From positions 124,001 to 188,000 of the forward strand of contig QNQO01008293.1 in assembly GCA_003290165.1 (NCBI GenBank): a DNA stretch of 64,000 nucleotides. The letters run 5' to 3'. Shown piece after piece: positions 44,512-56,069 of this stretch. Both the position numbers and the translations under genes were made by a program. How positions within the stretch are numbered: position 1 is the stretch's first letter; every line of letters starts with the position of its first letter. The stretch is from Berberis thunbergii. Its lineage: Eukaryota; Streptophyta; Magnoliopsida; Ranunculales; Berberidaceae. Under the pieces are notes generated by a model. It ran no database searches, was not told where the DNA came from, and saw only the letters and a list, made by a program, of their open reading frames with translations.

Positions 44512-44648
44512 TTTTTTTTTGAAAGGCAAGCAGGGTTTTTATAGGATCCCAGAACCCATAAAGATGTCGCAAGCTGGGTTTGAACCCATGACCTAGTGGT
44601 ACCATCCGCCAAGCTCTAACCGTTGAGCTGTCATGACATTGGCATTTT
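44512..44648 (-). mobile_element. tRNA-derived SINE, 137 bp, with 17-bp target duplication
   Basis: Read on the minus strand it starts near a box A CAGCTCAACGGTTAGAGC, then a box B GGGTTCAAACCC, a short body, and a terminal A run (T run at 44512-44520). The 17-bp sequence TATTTTACTTCTAGATT occurs directly on both sides (44495-44511 and 44649-44665). It is a clean retroposition event. Confidence 0.88.
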
Positions 44649-44833
44649 TATTTTACTTCTAGATTACCCAACAAGAATCTATCAATTGTATTTTAGGAAC
44701 ATGAAACAACTTTGAAAAAATATATACTTGCGTTAAAAATTGCATATTTCACTTGTTTCAATGTAATTAGAATTTGAATATATAAATAACAACACCACGT
44801 CAATGTGTCTAGGAATATAAATATATTTGTCTT

Positions 44834-46911
44834 AAAGAAATCATGCTTGGGCGACCGCTTCTTGTGAGCAACTTGCTTTGGCGTATTGGTATGGGGGATA
44901 GTAGTTTTTTTGAGGAAAACTGGAACACGACGGCTTCTTTCAAGAGATCGACGACACTGATTAATCAAGGTGTTTGGCCAACGGTCAATGAGGTGATTTT
45001 GAACAATTTTGAATTGGTTCACCCGGATCTTAGAAGTGTGGCACGTGGTCTTTTGTGAGGCCCATGAGAAAGATTCGTGTGTATGGGCCCCTAATAAGAA
45101 TGGTTCCTTTACAATTCAATCGGCCTATGAACTGTTACGGATAAAAGGGCGGGTTAATGCCATAAGTCCCTTGTTTTGGCAAGACCTTCTTCCATCCAAA
45201 ATTTATGTCTTTGTTTGGAAATTACTTCGTCGAGGTGTGCCAGTGGATGGGGAATTACATAGATGTGGTTTCAGTATGGTCTCCAGATGTCGTTGTTGCG
45301 TTTCGTCAAAGCAAGAATCTTTGAAGCATCTCTTTCTCAATGGGGAATTGGCAATGCAGGTGTGGCGTCATTTTTATGGGGTATTTGATGTACATATACG
45401 GAGACCGGCAAACATCTACACGGTGATAGTAACCTGGTTCAAGAGAGCTAATCGCGAGTCGCAAACAGGGGTATTATTCTTTCTTTCTCCTATGTTCATT
45501 TTATGGGAAATCTGGAAACAACGTTGCAAATGTGTTTATGAAAATGTCCCCCCAAATCCTGTCTTTGCAATTTTGAACATTAGGCGCCAGTTGCAATTGG
45601 CTAATTCTTTCATAATCCCAAAGCAAGTTAGCTCTAACAAGGCCCCCTTGCGGGCTTTGGGGTTGGATGTCTTCCCGTTAGAAGGAAGTTGGTCAGACTT
45701 GTTTATTGGCACCCTCCTCCTATAGACTTTGTTACGCTTAATGTGGATGGAGCCTCTCGCAAGGACAAGGCGTCTGGCGGCGTGATTATTAGAGACTCGA
45801 GGGGTTTTGGTGTGGTGGGAAAACAATTATTTTTTGGCACAGGTTCTAATAATAAAGCGGAGTTATTGGCTCTTTTGGAGGGCCTTCGCCTCTGTATAGC
45901 CTGGGGATTCAAGAAGGTGGTAATCCAAACGGATTCGGCACTTGTTTGCGGTTGGTTTCAGGAATATTTAAAAATTCCTTGGCACTTGGAGAACATTTTG
46001 AAAGAAATAAAGGTTTTGGCAGCGATTATGACTTTAGATTGTCATCACATCTATCGAGAAGCCAATGCGGTGGCAGATTCATTGGCGGATAGGGCACAAA
46101 AAGACCATAGGTCAGTTACTTTCATTGGGACAGATTTGCCTAGGAAAGTTGTCGGCTTGATGGTGCTAGATAGATTACATACGGCGTACATTCGCCACGG
46201 GGAGGCATAGATATCTGTCCTAGTATATGGATGCGAGGAGTTGGGGTCTGGTTTATGCGTGGGCAGTCTGGGAAGCTCATGCCGGGATAGGATGCTGCTT
46301 TACTGGGTATTGCGAGGATTTGAACTGCTGTTGTGTGGTTTTGGCAAGGCACTCTGTCGCAAAACAAAGTGACTCTGTTTCAATTTATAGCTGCTGTTGC
46401 TGCGACTCTGATCTGCTGTTTGGCGGCTCTTTGATTCAGCGCATGGAATGGGTATGCTGCGAGGTGCTGGAACAGGGGAGTTGCAGTTCCCCTGCGGTTT
46501 GCGATGATGCGAGGTTCTGCTAGATGCGAGGCCTCGGAGTGCTGATGCGGTTGCTGCTACTGTTGTCTGCCGATGCCGCTGCTGCTGTGTTGCTGCTGTG
46601 TCTTGCATGGATGCGGCTTTAGATTTTCAGCGTTTTTACGTGGATGCGGTGTTATGGGTGTATGCTATTTGTTTCGGCAGTCTTGGGGGTGCTCGGGTTT
46701 CTTTGCTATTCCTGGCTGGTCATCATTTTTCCTTTGTTTTTTTTTCCAGGAATTTTGCTTTAAAATTTTGTTTTAAATTTGTTTTTAGAATTAACGCGGG
46801 TAATATCGTAATGTACCCCCGCAACAATTTGTAATTTTTTATGGAGATTTAATAAAGGTTTGGCATTCCATAGTTGCCCCTCCCCACTGGAGGTTAATTT
46901 AAAATAAATAA
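44834..46911 (+). mobile_element. 5'-truncated L1 LINE with 17-bp target duplication
   Basis: Flanked by a perfect direct repeat ATAAATATATTTGTCTT (44817-44833 and 46912-46928). The 3' end runs through an AATAAAGG-type signal into an AAATAAATAAATA tail just before the right duplication. It contains the zf-RVT and RNase H parts of ORF2 and an unusual 3' region rich in GCTGCTG / GATGCG motifs (46210-46640). Confidence 0.9.
44843..46210 (+). pseudogene. L1 ORF2 C-terminal part: zf-RVT and RNase H
   Basis: The frame starts inside the thumb region (RIGMGDSSFFEENWNT, then PDLRSVARG) and shifts near 45050. It continues VWAPNKNGSFTIQSAYELL, LFWQDLLPSKIYVFVWKLLR and RCRCCVSSKQESLKHLFLN, a zf-RVT domain with its cysteine/histidine set. 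A second shift near 45700 leads to an RNase H domain. LNVDGASRKDKASGG holds the first D, NNKAELLALLEGLRL the E, VVIQTDSALV the second D, and YREANAVADSLADRA the last D. All four acidic residues are present. The reverse transcriptase and endonuclease are missing through 5' truncation. The RNase H domain marks the plant L1 subgroup that acquired it. Confidence 0.87.
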
Positions 46912-47104
46912 ATAAATATATTTGTCTTTTTACATTTTTTTTTAGTCATTGTTTAACCTTTAAAACTCTTTAATTATCAATTGTTAGGGTCTTATGTGGT
47001 CTACAATTATAAAAATTAAGCCACAGTTTCTCTTTTTCTTTTAATCTAAAATGTCTCGTTATTATTAGTAAGTGGACCACTAAAGAGATAACTATAGTAA
47101 AGAG

Positions 47105-47452
47105 TAGGGCTGAACAAAAAATCGATCAAACCGATTAAGCCGACCGAACCGATTGGTTCGATTTAAATTCGGTTCGGATTGGTTTCGGTTTAAAAAAAAT
47201 TCAAAACCGAAGTGGTCGGTTCGATTTTCGATTTCTATGTGATTTTAACCTACCGAATATATATAATAAATAATATATTTTATAAATAACCAATACAATA
47301 TGTTTAAAATAGTCGATCGGTTCGGTTTTATTTCGGTTATGATTCGATTTTAGTCGGTTCGATTCAGTTTCAAATCGATTTTGTTAATGGTCTGTTCGGT
47401 TTCGGTTTGAAAATTTTAAAACCGACCTAAGTCGATTCGGTTTTCAGCCCTA
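47105..47452. mobile_element. Non-autonomous hAT element, 348 bp
   Basis: Ends TAGGGCTGAACAAAA and (read inwards) TAGGGCTGAAAACCG. The flanking 8-mers GTAAAGAG and GTAAAGTG match at 7 of 8 (47097-47104 and 47453-47460). The interior is made of TCGGTTCG / CGAACCGA motifs, like the 23317-23869 element but with a different end. Confidence 0.85.
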
Positions 47453-47456
47453 GTAA

Positions 47457-47963
47457 AGTGATAATTATAGCAGATGATAATTCTAAGCGTTCACAAGTTC
47501 ACAACTAGAGAAATGAAGAACTTTTAGCCTTACCCAGCCAAACGCATTCCCCTCCATAACTTGTATAAGTTGTTGAAGCACTGTGATAAAGTACGATAAA
47601 ATTATTATCTAAAATAAATAAAGGAGCTTGGCTTGGACGACTTTGGAGTGATCGATCAATGTAATAATTATACAAGTAAATGGATGTTTTTATTGTTATG
47701 GTATGTGTAAATTTGATAATAAACATGGTAATCATATGATTGCTAACAAAATTAGGCATGCTTATATTGCCTTCAATCCTTTTTCCTGTGCACCACTGTG
47801 TAGAAGCAATTCTCAGATAATTTACATTTATTGCTACTTAGGTATTTAATATGCCCAACTTTTCTCCATTTCTCAATTACTAATGAGAATCCTATGCTTA
47901 CATGATCCGTGAAAATTTGAATGACAATTAGATGGAAACAAGGACTATCCAATGATTTCATTG
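47457..47963. other. Degenerate leader copy and AT-rich DNA
   Basis: The first 65 bases resemble the leader of the small secreted-protein exon at 43176 (shared TGATAATTCTAAG, TCACAAC, AGAGAAATGAAGAACT). After that the frame is lost. The rest is AT-rich with no supported feature. Confidence 0.4.
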
Positions 47964-48059
47964 TTCACATAAAAAACCCAATCCAGGATAGTTCATTGAA
48001 CACCAATACATAGTTCACATAAAAAACCCAATCCAGGATAGTTCATTGAACACCAATAC
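47964..48059 (+). repeat. Perfect 50-bp tandem duplication
   Basis: The 50-base unit starting TTCACATAAAAAACCCAATC is present twice head to tail (47964-48013 and 48014-48059, the second lacking only the last four bases). Identity suggests a recent duplication or an assembly artefact. Confidence 0.85.
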
Positions 48060-49878
48060 GCTTGCTTATATGCTTGACATCGGAGCAATGACAACTAGTC
48101 TGAAAGGCTCTTGCATCTCTTTTCCCCTGGAGCAAAATGTCATGCACTAAATTGAGATGTCCGTACCTGCAATTTGAAACCTCATCCGCACAACATAACT
48201 GGCATGACCATCGCAGCAAAAGCTTTGTATGTAAGGGAATTAATTTATACAACTTAAAGGGCAGCTTTGCTCTTATTTAACCCGAAAGCTAAATAGATGC
48301 AATATAGTGTAACTTGGCCCCTTCTAGGGGGCGAGGCCCAGAGTGAGGTGGGCGCAAGTTGATCATATAGCCGTCTTTTTAGGTACTTACATCAAAGGTC
48401 CAATGGGATTGCAAGTATCATGACAAAAGTATTATGACCATATAGCGTAGATCAAAGGTGTTGATCCCGAGTCAAATGCACTGTTTTACCATACAAACCC
48501 AACACAATCACATGACTAGGTTTTCTCTTTTTGTGCTTTTCGATAACCTGAACAGAATGAAATTTCACTTTCCAATGCAAGCCAATATCCAACTGAGAGC
48601 TGAAACAAACGTGATTGGAAAGATGTATGAGAAGTAAGGTTATTAGCAATGAGTACAGAGATTCATATGTTCTTCAACCAAAGATGGGTTCATACCTTAA
48701 TCAGGTGCGAGAAAAAGATAACGAAGAAGTCATGCGATCAACACCAAAGTATACAAGGAAAGCTTGTAAACTTTTCTTCATAAGAATGCTTTGTATTGCA
48801 TGTTTCAAGTCTCCGACCAAACCAAAACCAGTTTTTGACCTGAGGACGGGATGCTATCTTCCTTGCACTGAAGACTTCAGTTTCTCCACTGTGGCCAAAA
48901 GAGCAGAATTCCCTTCACATGAATCTGTTAATAACCCGAATCTTCTTTCTATTTCACTTGTCCTCACCAATGAACTTTCCCTCCCATCATACTTCTGAGA
49001 TGTCGCAGCCTTGTTACAATGTATCAATTCCAAAATCATCGCCTGTCATCGCATTAACAACCACAGATTGGGAATATCCTTGGAGTTGGTACCAGATAAA
49101 TATTAAAGAAGACTGACAAGTATTCTAGAATAAGGAATAATGCAGAAATGAATAGTGCAAGATGAATATATTGAAGATTCCCTATGACAAGTATTCTACT
49201 AGATGAGGATTGCATGCATATAAAACTGGAACCTCAAATTTATGAAATACTGTAGGTTTATTTGAGTCCAGTCCAAAAAATCTGATGTTGCATACTTCCT
49301 CACAATGCAAATAGCTAAGGGCAATTTCTTCTTGTACTAAAGAAAAGAAGGTAAATAATTTTTTTTATTAAATTACTGTAACTGTGCTAACAACTAACAA
49401 CCACATACCTCATGTTGCTGTTTTCAGGAGTAGTCACGTATAAGAGATTTGGCCAGTTTATTTCTCAGCACCGACTTGTCACTGGAATTGTTATAAAAAA
49501 AGAACGACAAAAGGTGATGTAATGCAAGAGTAAATGACATGGACCCTCGAGATGCAGCCTTGTTGAGAGCCCTAGAAACCCACGACTTCGCATATGCCTC
49601 CAGCATTCCTTCATTATCCTGCAAAAAAGTGAAAAATAAATGTTTCATGTTAGAATCTCGTTCCATAGATAGCTAAATCTCATTATATGGGCTCATTAGT
49701 TCATGATTTCCTGACCGTGGCATTTTCCTCCCAAAACATCAGGTCTTTCCCTGTATTTCTAACATCATGAATGAGTAGTAAGAATTAAGGAATAATCTAA
49801 GGCCATCAAGAGCTTGAAGCCATAATGAAGATATCTTCACCAAAAACTAACCCTTCAGTATAACCCGTTAACATGTTA

Positions 49879-50433
49879 GAGCATCTTCAATGGTAAAAGT
49901 TAAAATGGAGGATGGTTCATCCCCCATTTTAACAAAAAGTTAAATATAGGGTCCCCCTATTTCTTCACCACTCCAACCACATCCCTTATTTTAACTTTCT
50001 TATCATTATTTTAATATATCTTCAACTTTCTATACCAATTTAATTCCAATTATACTATTATTAATTTCAACTTAATATAATTATAATATTATTAGTTTCA
50101 ATTATATTATTATGATATTATTAAATATATACCATTATTAATTTCAACTTAAATATATAATATTATTTATTACCACTTTTATTTATTTAAAAATAAATTG
50201 AATAAAATAAAAGACAAATAATTATAATTTTTAAATCATTATAAATTTTAATTAATCACTTTTCATTATTATTTTATTATTACATGGGATTTAGGGGTAG
50301 GTTAACTTCCCCCTAAATTTAGGAGGAAGTTGAAGGAGAAACTATTATTGGGAATGGTTTAGGAGGATGATTGGAGGGAGGGTTTTTTTAATGAAACCCA
50401 TAAAATAGCTTTTGGGGATGATTGGAGATGCTC
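49879..50433. mobile_element. Tourist-like (PIF/Harbinger) MITE, 555 bp, in the RPAP1-like gene
   Basis: Ends GAGCATCTTCAATGG and (read inwards) GAGCATCTCCAATCATC with TTA on both sides (49876-49878 and 50434-50436). The arms contain inverted CATCCCC / GGGGATG motifs and the centre is AT-rich. This end motif is widespread in plant MITEs. Confidence 0.75.
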
Positions 50434-50708
50434 TTACCTAACTGGATTTATGCATAAGACAATAATAGATTTCAAATTTAACTCTAGTTTTTTAAACATG
50501 GGGGATTATCACCAGAAGCAATACTCTTTCTATCGTTGAGCATTTAATCAATTGAACTTAATTAACAAGTCTAACAGAAAAATCCTAAGTCCCGACTATG
50601 CAAGTTGAAGTCAAGCTTTACCAAATATCAAATATCAAATCTTGCTGATTTTGCACAGCAATTGGACAATTAGACAATTACTGAATAAGGAAAGGCCTTG
50701 GATTGTTT

Positions 50709-51205
50709 AATTCAATGTAGTCAAGGCAATCGCCTAGTGTCACAACCATCTTCTTGCCTAGCCAAGTGAAGTTAGCAAGTGTAAATAATGTAGAGTATTC
50801 CACATTGTTCTAGTTCTAGAGAGTTCTCTAGAACCTTTCATAAAGTTTCATAGGATTCTAGTCCTTAGATATTTCTAAGGAAGTATGTAGAAGATCATTG
50901 TAGACCGTTGGATCAAATTGATCACCATCGTCCATTAAGGAGGTGGAGTTGTATTAATAGGCTAAGGCTTCATTTGTTGTAATCACCTCAGATAATTCAA
51001 ACAATACAAGTTCTAGTTCTCTTAAGCTTTCTTGTGTGTTCTTAGCTTGTTTAGCTTTCCATAGTTTAAGTAAATCTTTCGTGGGCAAGGTTGACTAGCT
51101 TTCCATAGTCTTTCTTTGTTTAATTAAAAAATAAGGAGAGATTATTGTTGATCAATCAATTCCTAAAATCCTCCAAATTCAGTAGGAGCCTTGACTCAAC
51201 AAACT
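50709..51205. repeat. Unclassified repeat, LTR-like or hAT-like
   Basis: The left edge AATGTAGTCAAGGCAATCG resembles the end of the hAT element at 7536. The right edge (read inwards) TTGTTGAGTCAAGGC resembles it less well. The inside looks like a short LTR: TGTCACAACC start, a promoter-like ATTAATAGGCTAAGGC, then a TTGTGTGTTC-type U5. I cannot decide between a hAT MITE and a solo LTR. Confidence 0.3.
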
Positions 51206-52041
51206 CATTTAACTTTTAACATCTGATCTACTTGAACCCAAATGATGAAATTTTCATTTTAATTCCAAACAGATCTCCCAATATCACAAATCTTGTAGCT
51301 ACCAAGTGCCATCAACTTTAGTTAGCAAAACAAGAAAACATTTGGTACCTGGATTTCCAGCTCTACTCTATAAAATGGAATGGATTTTAAGCTCTACACT
51401 TTAATAAATAAATATATTCAATCAGTTCAATACACTTTTGTGGCACCTAATTAAAAGCTAAAGATGATTTGGCAACCCATATCTATAATCACTTTATTGG
51501 GAAAAAAACAAAATTAATAGTCCAATTAGGACAGTTGCATGTATATTGCAATTAAGGCGACAAAATCACCATTTTCTTCAAAACTACACAACTAACCGTG
51601 CTTCGGCAGAGTGCTACTGCCTCTTTAATTGTGTATCCTTTAGCAGCAGGATCTCCCTCAGTTCCGAGTAGTCACGTTCAGTGACAGTCTCAAAGTCATG
51701 TTGAACACGGTCAGAAGTATTATCTGAAGAAAGGGAAAAAATCGCATCATGATTTTTTCATTATCATTATACATCATGATGAGTAAAGTCGCAACCATGA
51801 TAATATGGCGAAATACATGTGTTTTGGACACCAACCAATCTCCATTACAAATAAATAGGAAACATTAGTAACTAGCATCACCAGATATAATTTTTTTTGA
51901 AAATCTGAACATTATATCACTAAAATGGTAATCGCATAAAAAGAAAATGAGTGAGAAATGTAAAATAAAAAACATGAAAAAATAAAACACAGTTTAGGAT
52001 TAATTTTCATTGCAATTCAACTAAAAGGCCTTTCTCGTGTG

Positions 52042-52436
52042 CTATGTAACAACGACACAGATACGGGTGTCGGATATGCATGGATACGAAGTGTTAGACA
52101 TGTCGACCAAGGAAACACAATACGGGATACACTAGAGACGCACTTGAACATTTAATATTATTTACTTTTTCAACAAGAAAATTTGAATTATTACTCATAT
52201 TCATTCACTTGAAGGTCAATATTTCTACCCATGTACCACTAATTTGTCATGATATGCTCGTAATATTAGTAAAAAATTGAAATTGTTTAAAGATGAGTGA
52301 AAAAGTTAATGATTTAAACATGGAGTCTTGGATGGGAGTATATGTGAGTGACTGAGTGCCAACACGAGTATTTGACACAATATGTGCCAACATTCTTTTT
52401 TTTTTTTTTTAGAAATAGAGTGTCCTTGTTATATAG
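52042..52436. mobile_element. hAT-like MITE, 395 bp
   Basis: Ends CTATGTAACAACGACAC and (read inwards) CTATATAACAAGGACAC. The flanking 8-mers CTCGTGTG and CTTGTGTG match at 7 of 8 (52034-52041 and 52437-52444). It lies in an intron of the RPAP1-like gene. A related copy is at about 6385-6763. Confidence 0.75.
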
Positions 52437-54109
52437 CTTGTGTGTTAGTAAAGAACCATAAACATTTGTTTCTTGGGTTGGGTGGTATAGGTTAATGAAC
52501 ATGGGAGTAGGTCTACATAAAACATGAAAATAACAAAGAACTGACCAGCAAAGAGAATGTCTAGTAAAAATATTGGACAAGTTATAAAAATGCTTGGGCC
52601 TTACCATTGTCAGGTATTTTACCATAATTACTTTCCAAAACAGTCCCATCTAAAGAGAACCGTATTGTCCTGGCTGCCTCAACTCTCTCACTCCATGCAC
52701 TCCACAAGTTTTTAAAAAGTGTTTCTGAAGCCTTTCCATCAACACCACCAGTCGCAAAATTAGCACTACCAGGAGACTTTAATTCCGAACCATGTACAGA
52801 TCTAGACTCTTGATGGTGGATCTCTTCTTGATTCCTGGTTCAAGTGGCTCTCCTCGCATTTAGTATCCACATGACTCATTTCAACATCTGAAATTACACT
52901 CTTAATCTTTCCCAACTTTTTCTGTCCCCGCTTCTTTAGTACTTCTAATAATCCAGGCTTCATTTTCTCCATTATCTCAGCTTGTGCTTCTGCAATCTCA
53001 ACTGGTGATATTTGCTGTAAGCGAGCACGATTTTGAGCATCAATTTCTCTCTCTAAGCGGAATAGGTCATTGTTCAGTCTGAAAATTTTCCAGGCTAACA
53101 TCTTGGAGTAAAGTACTTTCATGTTTTATGTTACCTTGAGCAGCGAAAATATTTGATTCATCAGTGTTCTTATCAAGAAGATCAATGGACGGCCCCACAA
53201 GCCTAGAATCACTCATTTCACTATCTCTACCATCATTCTGATGCACGCTTGAAGTTACATGCAATCCTTTATCTACTTGTTCACAGCTAAACACATCAAA
53301 ATTTTGTGGGACTTGGTCATCTGTATCTCTCTTGTCTACATGATCTGTTTGCACTCCTGCTGCTCCATGTTTTAGGCGTTCCCTTGTAGTCAAGTTATCA
53401 AATTGAGTTGCCTGTGGTTCATCGAAACTGCAATCAGTTCTCTCCACCTACTGCAATTCAAGGTTTTCTTTTGCTTCCTCTCAAGGAGATTCGCAATGCT
53501 TGCTAGAAGACAAAAGTCAGTTTCATCCTTATCTTCGTTGTTGTTGTCATCATCAACATCCATTTCACTGGTTATAGGAGCCCAATGCTGCAAAATAAGT
53601 AATTAAATGATCAGTATAATTCACACAAACAGATACATAATTCATGCTACCAGATTCTTGACAGAAGTCTTGCAAACTCTAAACTGGAGCAGAAAATGCA
53701 AAACTGACATTTACGCGAGGGGAGAAATTCAATGACAACTAACTAAGCTACAAACTAGATTGACATATTTATGCCCGGTAATTGATGTCAAGATTATTAT
53801 TAGTTCCATCAGACACCATAAGGTTTGTGACTAAAGGAAGCCGCATCAAATAACATCCTTTTCAGACCATCAAGTCGCACCATAATGTTGTGAATTGATA
53901 TTTGACCTATGTCTACCCAAACCTGGCAACGATTTCCAAGTAACATCCTTTTTCAGACCATAAAAGTCGTGATCAATCCAGGTTCAAGAGTTCATGGTCC
54001 CTGAGTTTAGATTCATGAAGAAACATGAAAAATCACAAAGAAACACCTCTGGTTTCCACCTGCGAAGAATCATCTTTACCATCACACCTAAGACCTGTTA
54101 CAAAATCCA

Positions 54110-54160
54110 TCCCCCCCTCCCCCCGCCCCACCCACCCCCACCACCACCACCACCTACCAA
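54110..54160 (+). repeat. C-rich polypyrimidine tract with CCA repeats
   Basis: A run of CCCCCCCTCCCCCCGCCCCA followed by CACCCCCACCACCACCACCA lies in the first intron of the RPAP1-like gene. Low complexity. Confidence 0.7.
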
Positions 54161-55071
54161 TGACCAGCACAAAACAATTTTACAATGATCCCTCAATCTC
54201 AACCCCCTTCAATTCTTTCTTCTTCCTTTTTCGACCTGCATTTGATCGATGGCATACACAGTGATCGAGAAAGCAGGATGATTGACAGATATACAATTTT
54301 CTATGGGGCTTTGTATGTGTATGTGTGTCTCCGTGATTTATTAAATCATCACATATAAAACAACCAAATCTAAGAATTCACTGTCGCTTCATGCATTTTT
54401 GTGCCTTACAGCATTTGTGATCTCCACGCGGTAGGATACTAATTAGTTTATGCTTTTACCTAATGCTTGCTCTAAAGTTCAGTTGATAATCAGATTATGT
54501 TTGTGACAATGTCATGGTTTCAACTGTATAAAGTGATCGCAAAAACAAGTCATCAAACCACATTGTCCATAAAAATAGCACCTTTCAGGTTAACTTTGCA
54601 ATTCAATAAATACACAAAGAACCCCTTTCACCTAATTGCATCAACTGTATCAAATGTGAAAATGGGCACTCAATCAAACAGCATAAGATAACAATCTTCA
54701 ATAACTCCAAAACCCTAAAAGAAAAACCCATACTTGAATCAGTGAGAGAGGGAGATAAGAGAGCTTACAGGACCGTGGGAGCGGTGGCGAGCGACTGGGA
54801 AAGGAAGAACAGTTGGTCGAGGGACAGAGGGCTTATTATACTGATTAGTGACTGAAGAGGAGAAACCCTTCTCGAAGATTCTCCCAACGAGTCGAGAAGA
54901 GGGGTCTTCTGCTTTTGCTTGTGCTTCATCTCTTAATACTCTCGACGACGATACTGGCATCGTCTTCGAAGTTGAAATTTCGCGTATGGGACGCTTCATA
55001 CTTCCACTGCTGCTGGTCTTCTTCTCCATGAGAGTTCAATTCAACAAGTTGGAGAGATCGCGGGAGCTTTA

Positions 55072-56069
55072 AAATGCCAACTTCTTTCCTTCAAAACCAA
55101 ACATTCGTACCGTCTTCTTCTTCAGTCTCTAGCTTTGAGCGGCGAGTGGTAATATCACCCGCTGATCCGACTAAATAACATCAAGAAGTCTACCCTCGCC
55201 ACTGTAGCTCTACTTGGCATTTTGTCCAAGTAATATTTTTCGTTTTATGTACCTTTCTACATGTTTTATATTACAAACATACAATCAGAGAAAATGAATC
55301 TCACTCAACCTTTAACCCATTTTCCAACTTTCAATGCTAGCCATTTTTTATCTCCAATTCATAATATTACTCTGAATTGTAATATAGAAGATACATTTGA
55401 TAGATGATCTACAACTTTAGATTCTGATTAGCACCACTATATAATCATGCATTTTGCATGCAAATACACTAGTTTGCAGTTACTTTACAGTCACTAGGTA
55501 GTAATGAAAAACGATTAACTCATGGTCGTGGTTGTTGTGGGTGGGTGGTGGCAATGGTGATGATTATGACTGCTATGGTTGTGTTGGTGACAATGGTTAT
55601 GGTTGTGGTGATAGTGGCGGCAATGGCGATGCAGATGGATATTAATGGTGGTTATATTATGGTGGTTGTAAAGTTAAGAGAGTAGAGTTCGAAAGATAAT
55701 AATGAAAGTTTTACAAAGTAATATAAGAGATGTTATTCCATAAAATTTTGTGTGAATTTTATAACTAAGAGATGAGAATGCCCTGTGTTCAAATTCCAAT
55801 AAACATTTTAAAACTAAGGATGGTAGCATAATTGCATATACATTCATTTATCGTGTACCAAGGGTCCAAGAGTCAATGTTTGATATATCATTTTGTTGAA
55901 ATTTAGTTATTGTATTTCTTTGTCGAATCTATATATTTTCTTTAATAAAGTCATGCATTCAAATGTGGGTAAAAAATGTTGTTGATTTACTTTATCAATT
56001 CCAATTTACCGTTTCAACACTTTTCAATAACTATCATCAATAATCAAGAAAATATATTTGAGAATTATT
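55072..56069. other. Intergenic DNA with a GGT/GATG-rich tract
   Basis: It is the upstream side of the RPAP1-like gene. A low-complexity tract at about 55525-55670 is built of GGTGGTGG, GGTGATGATTATGACTG and similar units, comparable to 20685-20840. No gene was supported. Confidence 0.4.

Larger units (their letters stand above)
43270..47060. repeat. Possible outer foldback element, split by three later insertions
   Basis: The sequence just after the hAT element (44277-44320: TATAGACCACATCATACTCT, AACAATTG) is the imperfect complement of 46980-47020 (GGGTCTTATGTGGTCTACA and CAATTGTTA). If real, one older MITE with these arms was later entered by the hAT element at 43289, the SINE at 44512 and the LINE at 44834. 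No target duplication was established. Confidence 0.35.
48860..55029 (-). pseudogene. IYO: MINIYO/RPAP1-like gene, broken
   Basis: Minus-strand pieces follow. Exon 1 (54769-55029) ends RPTVLPFPVARHRSHGP|GTAAGC, a hallmark of plant RPAP1. Exon 2 (52605-53587) holds NLLERKQKKTLNCSRWRELI, then an RPAP1_N block with ARLQQISPVEIAEAQAEIME and MKPGLLEVLKKRGQKKLGK. It ends in NLWSAWSERVEAARTIRFSL and DGTVLESNYG. It needs frame changes near 53440, 53090 and 52840. Exon 3 (51596-51723) carries TERDY and, one frame over, RTEGDPAAKGYTIKEAVALC. Exon 4 (49409-49618) reads AYAKSWVSRALNKAASRGSM, then a helical stretch and LAKSLIRDYS with a stop where relatives have arginine. A last piece near 48870-49000 reads SEIERRFGLLTDSCEGNSAL. 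RPAP1/MINIYO shuttles to the nucleus with RNA polymerase II and promotes the onset of cell differentiation. The full protein is about 1,500 residues, and most central exons are absent here. A dead gene is most likely. Confidence 0.75.

Noticed and set aside
44512..44648. Possible tRNA gene because of A and B boxes
   Set aside because: No cloverleaf is visible beyond the boxes, there is an A tail and a 17-bp target duplication, so it is a SINE.
50709..51205. Copia-type solo LTR
   Set aside because: The TGTCAC start looks right but no matching CA end with a 5-bp duplication could be found, so it was left unclassified.
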